Below are positions 24,401 to 37,700 of a stretch of DNA of 64,000 bases, in pieces. The stretch's first letter is position 1, and every line of letters begins with the position of its first letter. The notes under the pieces are model-generated. The model made no database searches, was not told where the DNA came from, and worked only from the letters and a program-made list of their open reading frames with translations. The stretch is from NCBI RefSeq assembly GCF_910592395.1, contig NC_088312.1, positions 22,945,292 through 23,009,291 of the forward strand, in the 5' to 3' direction. Source of the stretch: Lineus longissimus. Its lineage: Eukaryota; Nemertea; Pilidiophora; Heteronemertea; Lineidae. Made by a program: the position numbers and the translations under genes.

Positions 24401-27400
24401 ATTTTGCCAAGATAATTTCCTTGGATTATAAATACATGTAATTCTTCAACAGAACATTATTATTTTTACAAGAACATCACAAAGTGAACTTTATCTTTTA
24501 CTGAATTTCTTTGACGTGTTTCATGAAATCTTGTGATCGGCTGTCAAAGAAATGTTTCTAAAAGTAACCAAGCGATTGAAATTGTGCAAATCGTTGCTTT
24601 CTTGATGGAGGTATCTTGGTTGCCATGGTGATGTTACACCTCTGGTATAGCGGCTGGTGTTGTGATTATGTCAAGACTATCAGTTTCTCTCCAACCATCT
24701 GTTTGCCCATTAGGGAGGGAAGCACTGTTTTCATAACCTGAAGCAAGGTCAGTGCTGCATAAAGATTGATGGTTCATCTGAAAAAGATCTGATGTTCGAG
24801 TTTGACTTGAGAGAACAAAATAGATGATAGATAATACATGTACATCATACATGATGTCAATGATGGTAGCATCACTGAACCATAAATGTGGCCAACAATG
24901 AAACTGCTGAAATATGCCGCAGACTGTGGCCTAAGAAGTCATCGTAGAAATGTGGATTCACTGATTTGAGAAAAAGATGACTGTTGGAAGAAACCACAGT
25001 TTATACGTATGATTTTGACATATTGGTGTCAATAAGAGACCACAGTTAATGTGATAACCTGTTACATGCTCTGAGGACTGAGAGCAAAGATTGCAGCAGC
25101 TGCACTTTAGATTGTGAAAGAGCTCATTTGAGTGCAGTATGACCATTCACCAATATGATTTTCAGCTAAGCCATGATGATGAACGTTGTAATCATGGCGG
25201 CCGTATTGACTCATTCATAATCGATCCATGGCAATCACTGCCTTATCCCATCAGCCTCTCAAGAATGTCCGAGCTGCCTTAATTACTAATCAATCAGAGT
25301 TTAACTACATTGTATATGCCTTCTGATTGTCTAGTGGAAATTAAAATAGATTTTTCTCATCGCATGTCTAGAACTTCATTCATTCTACATGTAACCAAAA
25401 ACTGATTACTTCAAAGACCTTTAATTTCAAGTAATAGGTTTTTTATTTACGTCACAATCATCATCATTTCCTTAAAGAATGGGAAATTTCGTGTTCACTG
25501 TTCATGCTGTAAGTGTTAGGCTTCAGTGAGAAAAATCACAAAAACACAAGAGAATTTCCTCCATGTACTCTGATGAGTAAAGTTCGTTCCTCAGGAAAAG
25601 TGGACAGAACATACAGCAAAAGTTGACAATTGATAGTCTTCAGTAGAAATGATGCCCTGTTTTGTTTTACAGGAATAGAGATCCCATTGCCGAAACTGAC
25701 TCGCATTTCCGAAGATAGGAGACGGGGTAGTCAACCGGTGCAGTACTCAGTACTCAACCAGCCTGACCAGCAAGGGTAAGTCAACATACTGTGCATCACT
25801 TAAAAACATTTTTACCTACAATTAACAATGCTCGTGCCTTAGATAGACCTCGTCGCTCCTTGTCATGCAAAGTCAGCTGTGATTGAGTGACCTATTGTCT
25901 TCTTCCAGGATGATCAGCAACGTCCAACAAGCAGGACAGTTACCACCTCCCCCAGGGAAGCAACACGTCCGAAGCTTCTCGGGGACGCGTCACGCGCCAA
26001 TGAATGTCGTAACCAACGAACCTGTTTTATCTACGAATCAGGTAGGATCATTTTGTTGCTGATGCTGGAAAATAGCGTATTATTGAGTCGAAAGTTACTC
26101 TTCAGTTTGCTTACTACAAGTACCACTGTAGGAGATGATACCGATGCCTGTTAACACCTTCCCTCTCGTTAAGTTTTGTTGATGCATTTCAGAACAATTC
26201 CCGAGGGACCCCTCCACATGAGACGAGATCACCTCCGTTCTCGCCCAAAGACAGCCCTGCAAATTCTCCCGGGACGCAGAAACGTATGGCCTCGTATGTT
26301 AAACAGGTCTCATGTCCGGGACAAGTTATACAAACGACTGGTTTTGTCAATTCTTCCTATGATGGAACAGGGCTGAAACTGGAGAAGGGCTGGGCGTCGT
26401 TTGAAGAGGAGGACAGCCAAGGTGAGGCTCATGCAGGGAATTCAAAGGCGTCTGTTCAGTATTCAGATGACTAGGGGTCACCTTCACAAGACGTTGTGGC
26501 AGAATCTTTCATCTGTTGGCTGCGTCTGCATTGTAATGGTATCAACAAAAAAGAATAGTACCTAGCAATTGTTATCTTGGGGGGGGGGGGATGGGGTTGC
26601 TGGTGGTAGCAATGCAAAGGGTATTCAAGTTGATCACCCTAACCTCGACTACAACAGGGGCTGGCACAATCTTCCCATAATGGTGGACAGCACCCTTGAG
26701 TGATGTGTGCTTTTGACATGTGATGTAATTCCTGTCTTATAACAGTTTCTTCTTTGAAGCTCTGGTCATGGTATGAGCTGTAACAATCCTTCCCCTGACC
26801 TCCATCTTACCAATTACTTTCAGGTTTAATTACAAATGACCAGAAAGAATGGGCCCATTTCAGTGATCATCATAAAGCTGATACATCATCAATAACAAGT
26901 TCGGAGGCGGAGAGCTTGGATGATATCTGGACAATATCAGATGAGCAGCGAGAGTATTACGTCAACCAGTTCAAAGCAATGCAGCCTGATCTTACTGGAG
27001 TTATTGTAGGTAAGGGGAGAATATTTCAATAAGTGTTTCTATATTCTAGTGTCTATGGTATGGGCAAGTTCTTCTTCTCCTATTTTGCTCTTGTAAGTAT
27101 GTGTTGGGTGTTACTGTGTAAAAGTGCCAAATAGGGTTGTTGGTCCGGTGACTCCGTCTTAAACCACAAAGGAGGAATGACCCGGAAACTTCATCTGAAA
27201 CAGAAAAGTTGACTGAAAGTTAACATTGCCTGAATGATTGTTTCCGTTGCAGGTGCTACTGCCAAAGAGTTCTTTGAGAAGTCAAAGCTGCCCGTTCACG
27301 AGTTATCAAAGATTTGGACGTTATCGGATGTGAACAAGGATGGAGCGCTATCGTTGGAGGAGTTCTGTACTGCTATGCATCTCGTTGTGCTGAGAAGGAA

Positions 27401-30400
27401 TGAGATAGAGCTACCGGAGAAACTCCCGCCATCACTTATGCCATATACTCCACTAGTTAATTCAGGTAAGTCTTGCAGGAAATAAGCTAGTATGTATTTT
27501 GTCTGAATTGTGATTGTCTTTAGAACTGTACATTTTGGTGTGCAGGGAAAATAAAAAGATTACACCATGGTTGAAACAGCTTTTTGCACTTGCAGTCATC
27601 GATGTGATATTCAAAACCTTTCAATGTTAAACATGCATAACGTTTGTTTTCTTCTTTATGTATATCGTCCTTGCTGTGTCCACAGATGAGCCATTTGCTG
27701 CTGACCTGCCCCCTGGTGGTACACTGAAGAGGCTGACCCCTGTCTCACCACAGCCTAATCAGGTAAGATTTGACTTGACATTGGTTAACCAAGCTCCATT
27801 TCTGCCTCTGGCTAGAGATTCAGGAAATTTTCAAAGTTCACCAGCCTTTGCTCAGCAATAAACTTCGTTGTAAAGCTTGGCTTTGGGGTGTCTGTGAGAC
27901 AAGTGTGCAGCCTGTGAGACTAAATTTGTGTGACCACAAGACTCGAACAAAACTTGGTATTCATGCCATTGGGCGTGGTTGCTTGCTGGTGATTTCTATC
28001 CAAGCCATCATCTTAGGAAAGGAACAGCTGGCTTGTTGTGCTATTCCTTGCATGTTAGTTAGCACGGTGCCCATGACCATATTGGCAACAATAGACCTAC
28101 CTGATCTTTTCTCAAATGAATTTTAGAATGGTCCGTCTTTGTACACCCCTCAATTTTGACCAAAGATTGGGCAGGTCTCTTGGGCACTGTTGTTATGATT
28201 TACCTGCCTGGCTGTTGACAATTTCTTTGAAGCTTTTGACTTTTGTGTTTGCTTTTTGTGTTGCTAAGCATCATAACATGACTACGATCATGACGACACA
28301 GGGCTAATCCTACATTGTCCTATGGTCTTGTAAAAATCTCAAGAGTCTGACCAAATTGTGGAATCGAGAGCGATAAGCCTTGGAAATGGTCCGCAGTCAT
28401 CACAGCTATGCTTATTGCCAGTGGAAGACGAGAATGGGGTGCAATTAGGTCAAAGTGGCTGAGGTAGCAGGAACGTAATGAATAACAAGTATATAAGACT
28501 TGAAATATTGCCCTGGCCAAGCCCCTATGATGGGTTTGAATGTGTCTAGCAGGCTGTCTCTTCTTTCCAGTGGACTACCACGTTTCCACCAGAGTCACCT
28601 TCTTCTAGTGCTGTGTCATCACCGGGAACTAAGCCTGTTAGCTTTGATTATAAACCTGTGGCACAGGACCCAGTAAGTATGAGGTGAAATCAATATATGC
28701 ACCAGCACAGTGTTCTCTGGGGGCCAGGGGCAAGAGCAGACAAACAATCAATAGCTTTTTCTGCAGACTTGCACCTTGGACTTTTCCTTCATGGTTGAGA
28801 AGTCTCAATGGAGACATCCAGTAACGGCAGTAGAGGAAAACTCTCTCTCACTGTTCATCCCTTGATTAGTAGGCATATTCAGAGCTGGTATTCTTTACGT
28901 GTGGTAACCTGCAGTGCCTGAATGATCCTATTTTGCACAGGTTTCACTCTCTGCAAATCCGAGCATTATGCAATATTGCCCTGCCAAATATGTGTTGATA
29001 TTAAAGTGAATGCCAAGACGTTTTATGATGCCCTCAGGTGAACACTGCACCCTTTGTATGTTTGTTTTCACTCACTCCCATCTGGGGCCTTGTCCGTCAG
29101 GGAAGAAGCCATGTTGAACTGTTTGATTGCAGTCACTTGCTAACCCTTGGTCTCAAAGACCAGGCCTGCTGAACTCACTATTCCGTTTTGGCCCTGGTGA
29201 CCATATCAAATGATCAATCAATCATGAATGTATTTGTGTAGCATCTGAATGGATTCCATGCTTGAAACTGCATTGAAGTACATTCCTGCCAAAGAGGAAA
29301 TGGCATGAGGTCACATGCATTCTTCTAACACCGATCAAAATTATGTGAGTCCTTCACATTTAGCATAAGATTTGGTTACAATGAAACCTGGTCTTTGACT
29401 GCTTGTTGTTTATTGATTTGGTTCAGTGCACTTGTTGTTTACTCCTTCAGTTATGACAGTTGTGGTGTTGAGTTACCAACAGGAGAGAAACGACATCCAT
29501 GTATTGAAATATGTCTATTTACTAATGAAGCTGCGATTCTTTCACAGGCTTTGAAAAGTGTGGCTGAGAATAGACAAACCCTGAATACGCCTGGATTTCA
29601 CCTTTCTAGCACACGGAAAGCATCGTCTTCGTCATGCTAAGTTTCGAAGTGAAATGACATGAGTGAGGGGATTCGCTGCCATTTTACTTGAACAGCGCTT
29701 GTATGGTGTATTGTAATGATGCACAACAAGGTTGACTAATCTGGATTAGTGTGTAGAGAGTCCTATCAGTTTGGTTTTCACTGGAATTCTCCATTTCAGG
29801 ACTCTAAAATAATTCACCCCGTTCCGATGCGAATGTCTCCAGACGGGATGCCGATACCTATGGGTGGATCGGAATTCGACAGAGCAAGAACATTTTCCGG
29901 TAAGAAAACATTTTGAGGGTTTTGAACTCATGACAAATCAAGGGAGCCCCATCATGAATTCTTTGTTGTAGGTCGGACTTAAAATTGACATTGGGGCAAC
30001 ATAGTTTCTGTGTAGGAAATTTTTTCTCTAAAAATTCAAAAAAAAAAAAAAAAATTCCTGTATATTTTGTTTTTTCATGAAAATTTAAGAAATGAATTTT
30101 TTCAAAAACAATTTACTGCCCTGCGAGCCAAAAGAAGTTGCTTCTCCTTTACACAAAACACATAACTGATCCCTGTCTTATTCTATCGCTCATCCTGTTC
30201 GTTTATCTCCACAGCGGATCTTGAAGGTATTTTATCATAGTTTCTGTCACCCTCTGCTCATCACAGATGTAGTTGACACTGTTTTACTCTATTAGACTGC
30301 AATCCATAGACTCTTCACTTGTGGCACTTTTCCTTGGTCCATGTTCACTTGTGACCTCGCGACGCCCCACACACAAAATTAACCTTTGTTTTGCTTACTG

Positions 30401-33400
30401 GACCGGTTCCCCTTGTTTGTACAATGATACATGTACATGCTTTAGAGACTTTGGAAGATCAAAACTAGTGCTCAGCCATGGTTGTTGAGTGTGCACGTGT
30501 TGTATCTATGATGAGCAGAAAATTGGCCTCACTTCAGTCTGTTGAGCTGACACCTATTAGACACCCTGTACCTATTCATTGTTTTCACGCGGCAAATACC
30601 TAAGGCGCCATCTTTGTTTCTCATGGTTTTTTTTCCGGCCTTGCTTTTGGTGAATTCCATTGTTGTAGGCATGCCAAGACAATGGGTGATATGAATAAAG
30701 ACAAGCAAATGCTTTTATCTAAATCTCCATGTACATTTACACTAGGCCTTCCTGTACAAAACCAGAGTAAAAGCATTTGCTAGTATTTATTCATATCACC
30801 CATTGCCTGGATTGAGGCCAGTAGACAAAAGTTAGTGTATGTAAAACAAATATGGCGTCTGTTAGGATATGATGAGTTCTTCCTGTCAACAACCTTAATA
30901 CAATCATAGCAGAGTCGCAAGAAACATTGAGAGAAAAGTTGAACCTGTGAACAAAACCTGCATCTGGATCTGGATGTTTTTTGCAACTCCCTTTACTGGA
31001 TGTATCAGAAACAAGTGCTGCTCTGCTATGGTTAGACTAGTGTTCTATCCAACTCTGCTTAACCTGGGTTTATGGTGCGTGCACTGTGTACATGTGTGTA
31101 TCAGTTAGGTGTGCAGAGATACAGTTAGTAGATAGGTACGTGTAGATACATGTAGAAACAGTAGTCAACCCCTCATGCATACTGTGCAAGGTTCACTACC
31201 TGTTGTATTCTTCGGACAATATTTCACAAAAATGATACCATACCGCCTTCTTGCATTGTCTTCTTCAACTGTTACAACAATATTGATGGTACAAGATGTG
31301 TCTGTGTCTCCTGATTTTTTGAATTCTTGAGAATTTCTAAAAAAATTTTTCCATGATTTTCATTTTTGCAGGTTACAATACTTCTTTACTTTTTTGGAAT
31401 ACATTTTTTTTGTGAACTTTATTGTCAGAAATCGAAGTTATTCGCATAATCCAAGAAAATAAATGGCAGTTTCAGTACGAATAGAGCTGGTGATAGGTAA
31501 ACAATAAAAACAAATGGTCTTTTTCTTGGTAGACCCTTCTCAAGAACAGTATTCACAGCAGGAGGCCGTCTTGAGTCCAACCAAGCAGCGGTCATATACA
31601 ATAGATGCCACGGATGGAGAGGGACATAATAAATACGCCGCACCACTTCATGGCCGCCCGAGACCAACACCTAAGAAAGCACAGTCAGGTAACATACTTT
31701 ATTCACGTATTTGGAAGCTTTTCTTTACTCTTTCTTTTTGTTGTTGTATAATTTTGTTGTCATAGTGAGTTATCTTTGCATGGTGTGAAGGAATGTTAAA
31801 ATAGAATCTCCTTTGGTTTGGTGTGTCATTTCTTTTTACAAGTTCCGTCTTGAGTAGATATGTCTAAAAAATGATTTAATGTGAAGGGGGGTGCTCTATG
31901 CAGTCCTACAAATCTTGCAATCCAGAAGTTCCTGAACTCTGTTGGAATGTAGTGCTTTTGTTAAAGTCTGGTGGTGGTTTAAAGGGGATTTCATACCAGC
32001 AATACCATGCCTTTCCTGTGCCTGAGTCGGTATGAGAGAAATAGATGCATCATCAAGTCATACGCAGGACTGAATCCTATTGTGCCCTTCATTGTCCACA
32101 TGTCCATCAGGCCAACTCCAGCAAACTGATCTGCGACAGACTTTCAAACAGAAAATTAGAAGGTACATTTCTCGGGCGGTGAAAATGGAAGGAGTAGGAA
32201 AAAGTGTTGCTCGTGTGAAGTCCCCTTTCACTTTTATTTCATCATTTCAAAGTATTTATTTTCTTCCTTATACCAAGGCTTCGGCTCTCTTTTGCCTTCT
32301 GTGCCATTTTGAGCATCTTTCTGTTATTTGATTGTAGCGACTGGTGTTAGTTGTGAAATGCCGGGCCAGCCTCTTTTACTCCCCCCCCCTGCCTCGTCAG
32401 TGAGTCATGACGACACTATTGAGTATGAGCCTGACGAGCCTGTTGAACCCGCTGAGGCCGAACGGCCCAGTACTTTATCTCTTGGTGCTGAAGCATTACC
32501 CGCTGTCCCTCCGCGAGGTCGAGAACTTAGTCGGAGTGCTTCGTGTGATTTTGAAAAGACGGCAACACCTGAAGCAGGTAGGATTGATTGTGGAAGTGGA
32601 CGGCACTATGTTCCTGGTACACCTGAGGTCTCATCAACCACCATATTTTTTCTCGAGTCGAAAATATGTGCCCTCCGCCAGATCACGTTCAGCAGCGACC
32701 TACTTATTGCCTTGGGCGACAAACTCTGCTGGGGTATCCTGTCTCAATATCGGGATGAAAATAAGTTCATATCACCCAGAGACAAGTTTGCATGCATACC
32801 ACCTATTTGTGTTTGATTTCTGTATGATAGTAGTGTATGCCCTATTTCTATTGGAGTTTGGACGCATGTGTACTGGGTGTAATAGTGCTTGGATCCATGA
32901 ACATAGTAAACCTTTAGTTGTAAAGTCTGCATGAAAAACCTTTAAGTTCATTTTGATTTTGTTCTTACAGCTTTTGTTGGATTGAGTACATGTAAGTTGT
33001 TTATTGAATGGAATGATACGGTTATTGTTTCGTATCATTTTTGTTGACATTGAGCTGTATATCTGTATTAGTTCACCTTAATGTTCAGAGAACAACATCA
33101 ACGCTCATAAACCTTAATATGTGTGCTGTAAGTCTAGCACATGATTTCAGGATGAAATGATTCCGACAATGAAAGTGTTCTAATGGTTACAAGGCTGAAC
33201 ACTTAACAATATGGCCAAGGAGACGTATCCTAAAGTGACTCCGTGTTGTATAAAATCATGAGGTTAAAATTTACAATCCCCGATCGGAAATGACGTAGTT
33301 TGATCGCATTCAACTATAAATCCATTGAACAGTGCGGTGCTTGGTTAGTCAACCGATGACCTTTTTTGGGGTGTGATCGGGGATTGTAAACTCATTCCGT

Positions 33401-34713
33401 TCTTTCACCTTCAGGAAGATGGAGTAATTACTGAATATCTGTGCTGTGATCATGTTAGGTGTAATGAGGCCAGGTATGGTTTGGTTGCTGTTGTGGTGAA
33501 AAATGCTATAGATATTTTCTCTATTTTCAGGCCAAGGTGGGCAGTTGGCTCCACCTCCTGCAGTCCCTCCCAGGGCCTCACCAAGAGATGTAAGTACATG
33601 TACCTCTTGATAACTATCACAGAATGATTTTCATTGAGAAATTCTGAGTTGACTATTTTCGTCTTGTAGTAAAAGGTGAAAAATGAAAAGTTATACTGGT
33701 TGCCACTACTTCATAGTTGATTACTGATAGTGCTGTATCTTGCTGTTATACTGCACATGGCAGATTTTGTTTCTGGAACCCTGGTCAAAGGTCGTGGGCT
33801 CAAATCCCTTCGGATGACTTAGTTTTTTCCAGTTCGAGTTCGACGTTTAAGTGAGCCTTAGTAGTAGCTCCTCAGCATTGATCTCAACACCACTGGTGTT
33901 TGCCAACATATTTTTAGAGAAAAATACCTGATCAATTGAAGGGATTCTTAACTCTTTCAGTGCCAAGGACGTACATGTACGTCCTAAATATTAAGGTATT
34001 TTAGTTCCTCCAGACGACACCAGATGTCCCCAGCTACTCAAATGTGGTTCATATGGTTTCTCTGGCCTGGGGCGTCCAAATTGAATAATTTTTTCGACTG
34101 AGAGGGTGGGGTGGGGTTTGCCACCCCTCATTTTAGGTGAAAAATGGTGAAAATTGGCCAAAAATACCACTCCCTCAAAAAAATTTAGAACATAATCCTA
34201 GTATGCCCCTACTTATTACTGCTGTTTTATTGAAACAGGAGGTAAAGACAAAGGTTTTGAAGAATTTTGATGAGTGTATCTCAATTATTTTTGTGAGATT
34301 TTGGGTAGTGACAATGCCCAAAAATGCCCAAATCCTGGGCACTGAAAGAGTTAATAGAGCATGACATAAGTGCAATTTTGAAGAAATTGGGTAGCAGACA
34401 AGAGCATATAGACAGTGGGTGATATGAATAAAGACTAGTAAATGATTTTACTTCAGTTTTGTACAGAAAGGCCTAGTGTAAATGTACATGGGGTTTTCAG
34501 TAAAAGCAATTGCTAGTCTTTATTCATATCACCCCATATCTCCATATATTACAAGGAGCGTGCATAGGGTAGATACATGTATGTCCTTTGTGCTCTGAGC
34601 CCTTCAAGTACACTATTGAATGCATGGTTCTTATAATAGATGGTGACATTGTTGCTCTTGTTAGCTCACCTCTTAGCAGAGGTGAGCTTATCCCATACCG
34701 TGGCGTCCGTCGT

Positions 34714-34775
<62 letters not shown>

Positions 34776-37700
34776 CGTCGTCCGTTAGCAGGGCACGTTT
34801 CGTAACTGTTAGAGCTATTGAGTTGAAACTTGGTACACATGTACCCTTATGTAATGACACCTTGGAGACCAAGTTTCGGTCCGATTCGTTTCATGGTTTG
34901 GCCACCAGGGGGCCAAACGTTAAAAGTGAAAATATGCAATATCTCCCTTAATAGTAGTCGGGAAATTTTGAAAAAAATATGGTAGGTACTTCTAGCAAAG
35001 GTGCATCATATATCCTCCGGGTTTTTGATTTGACCTCCTTTTCAAGGTCACAGAGGTCAAATGGTGTAAATTGGCCGTTAGGATGTAACGATGGCACGTT
35101 TCTAAACTGCAATGACTATTGATCCCAAATTTGGTACACATTTACCCCTTAGTCAGCTGATCTCAGGGACCGAAGTTTGGTCCAATATGATTCACCACTT
35201 GACCACCAGGGGGCAAAATCCAAAAACCTTAAAAATGTGATTATTCCTTAACTTCTTGCCCGATTGCCACCAATTTGATATCATGGGTACATCTAACCAC
35301 CATACAGTATATGTCACACAGGTTTTTAATTTGACCTTCTTGTCAAGGTCACAGAGGTCAAATGGCGTAAATTGGCCGTCAGGCCGTAACTATGGCACGT
35401 TTCTTATCTGCAATGACTATTGATCACAAATTAAGTACACATGTACCCCTTGGTCAGGTGGTCTCAGGTACCGAAGTTTGGTGCGATCTGATTTGCCGTT
35501 TGGCCTCCAGGGAGGGGGCCAAATCCTAAATTCTTCAAAATGCCATTATTCCTAGTATTACTTGCCCGATTGGCACCAATTTTATATCATAGGTACATCT
35601 AATTCTTACAACCATTCAATGTGTCACCCGGGTCTTCTTTGATTTGACCTACTTTTCAAGGTCACAGAGGTCGAATGTACTGTAAATTGGCCATTTTGGG
35701 GAAATTGTAATTGCTTGGACCTTCATCAAACCTAACACTACATGACACAATACCATGCTCTTTATCCATCTTTCCTCCACATGAGGTGAGCACAATGGCC
35801 CTGGCCATTTCATTTTCACAATTGCACATGTCCTGTCTAAGCCCTTCAGTTGTTCTCAGCCTGACGTTATTGTTCATTCCTGACTGATTATAAACTGATC
35901 CTATTACATGTACAGTGTATATTCTTTCCTAATTCTTTTGTCTTGGCATGGTGTGGCCTAGCCACTGGAACTTTGTTGGCTGCACAATAGAAAGTCTTGT
36001 GTTCATGACTCACTGCATGGAACTGTTGTGTCACCATCTGCTTGTACAGTGATTAGACTGGTCCATGAAGGTCCTGTCAGTCAAGTCATCATTCCACATA
36101 ATACCATAAGTTAGTAGACTGTCAGTCAAGTCATCATTCCACATAATACCATAAGTTAGCAGACTGTCAGTCAAGTCATCATTCCACATAATACCATAAG
36201 TTAGCAGACTGTCAGTCAAGTCATCATTCCACATAATACCATAAGTTAGCAGACTGTCAGTCAAGTCATCATTCCACATAATACCATAAGTTAGCAGACT
36301 GTCAGTCAAGTCATCATTCCACATAATACCATAAGTTAACAGACTGTCAGTCAAGTCATCATTCCACATAATACCATAAGTTAGCAGACTGTCAGTCAAG
36401 TCATCATTCCACATAATACCATAAGTTAGCAGACTGTCAGTCAAGTCATCATTCCACATAATACCATAAGTTAGCAGACTGTCAGTCAAGTCATCATTCC
36501 ACATAATACCATAAGTTAGCAGACTGTCAGTCAAGTCATCATTCCACATAATACCATAAGTTAGCAGACTGTCAGTCGAGTCATCATTCCACATAATACC
36601 ATAAGTTAGCAGACTGTCAGTCGAGTCATCATTCCACATAATACCATAAGTTAGCAGACTGTCAGTCGAGTCATCATTCCACATAATACCATAAGTTAGC
36701 AGACTGTCAGTCGAGTCATCATTCCACATAATACCATAAGTTAGCAGACTGTCAGTCGAGTCATCATTCCACATAATACCATAAGTTAACAGACTGTCAG
36801 TCGAGTCATCATTCCACATAATACCATAAGTTAGCAGACTGTCAGTCGAGTCATCATTCCACATAATACCATAAGTTAGCAGACTGTCGGTCGAGTCATC
36901 ATTCCACATAATACCATAAGTTAGCAGACTGTCGGTCAAGTCATCATTCCACATAATACCATAAGTTAGCAGACTGTCGGTCAAGTCATCATTCCACATA
37001 ATACCATAAGTTAACAGACTGTCAGTCAAGTCATCATTCCACATAATACCATAAGTTAGCAGACTGTCAGTCAAGTCATCATTCCACATAATACCATAAG
37101 TTAGCAGACTGTCAGTCAAGTCATCATTCCACATAATACCAGAAGTTAACAGACTGTCAGTCAAGTCATCATTCCACATAATACCATAAGTTAGCAGACT
37201 GTCAGTCAAGTCATCATTCCACATAATACCATAAGTTAGCAGACTGTCAGTCAAGTCATCATTCCACATAATACCATAAGTTTACAGACTGTCAGTCAAG
37301 TCATCATTCCACATAATACCATAAGTTTACAGACTGTCAGTCAAGTCATCATTCCACATAATACCATAAGTTAACAGACTGTCAGTCAAGTCATCATTCC
37401 ACATAATACCATAAGTTAACAGACTGTCAGTCAAGTCATCATTCCACATAATACCATAAGTTAGCAGACTGTCAGTCAAGTCATCATTCCACATAATACC
37501 ATAAGTTAACAGACTGTCAGTCAAGTCATCATTCCACATAATACCATAAGTTAGCAGACTGTCAGTCAAGTCATCATTCCACATAATACCATAAGTTAAC
37601 AGACTGTCAGTCAAGTCATCATTCCACATAATACCATAAGTTAGCAGACTGTCAGTCAAGTCATCATTCCACATAATACCATAAGTTAACAGACTGTCAG

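Noticed and set aside
32407-32934. 175-codon plus-strand frame
   Set aside because: Overlaps REPS exon 32338-32577 in another frame and runs into intron; a shadow.
36031-37269. 412-codon open frame through the 45-bp array as a repeat protein (unit [15 protein letters not shown])
   Set aside because: The period is divisible by 3, so openness is automatic. The common GTTTACAGA variant puts TAA in the frame, the array is in a REPS intron on the other strand, and no start or flanking exon supports translation.
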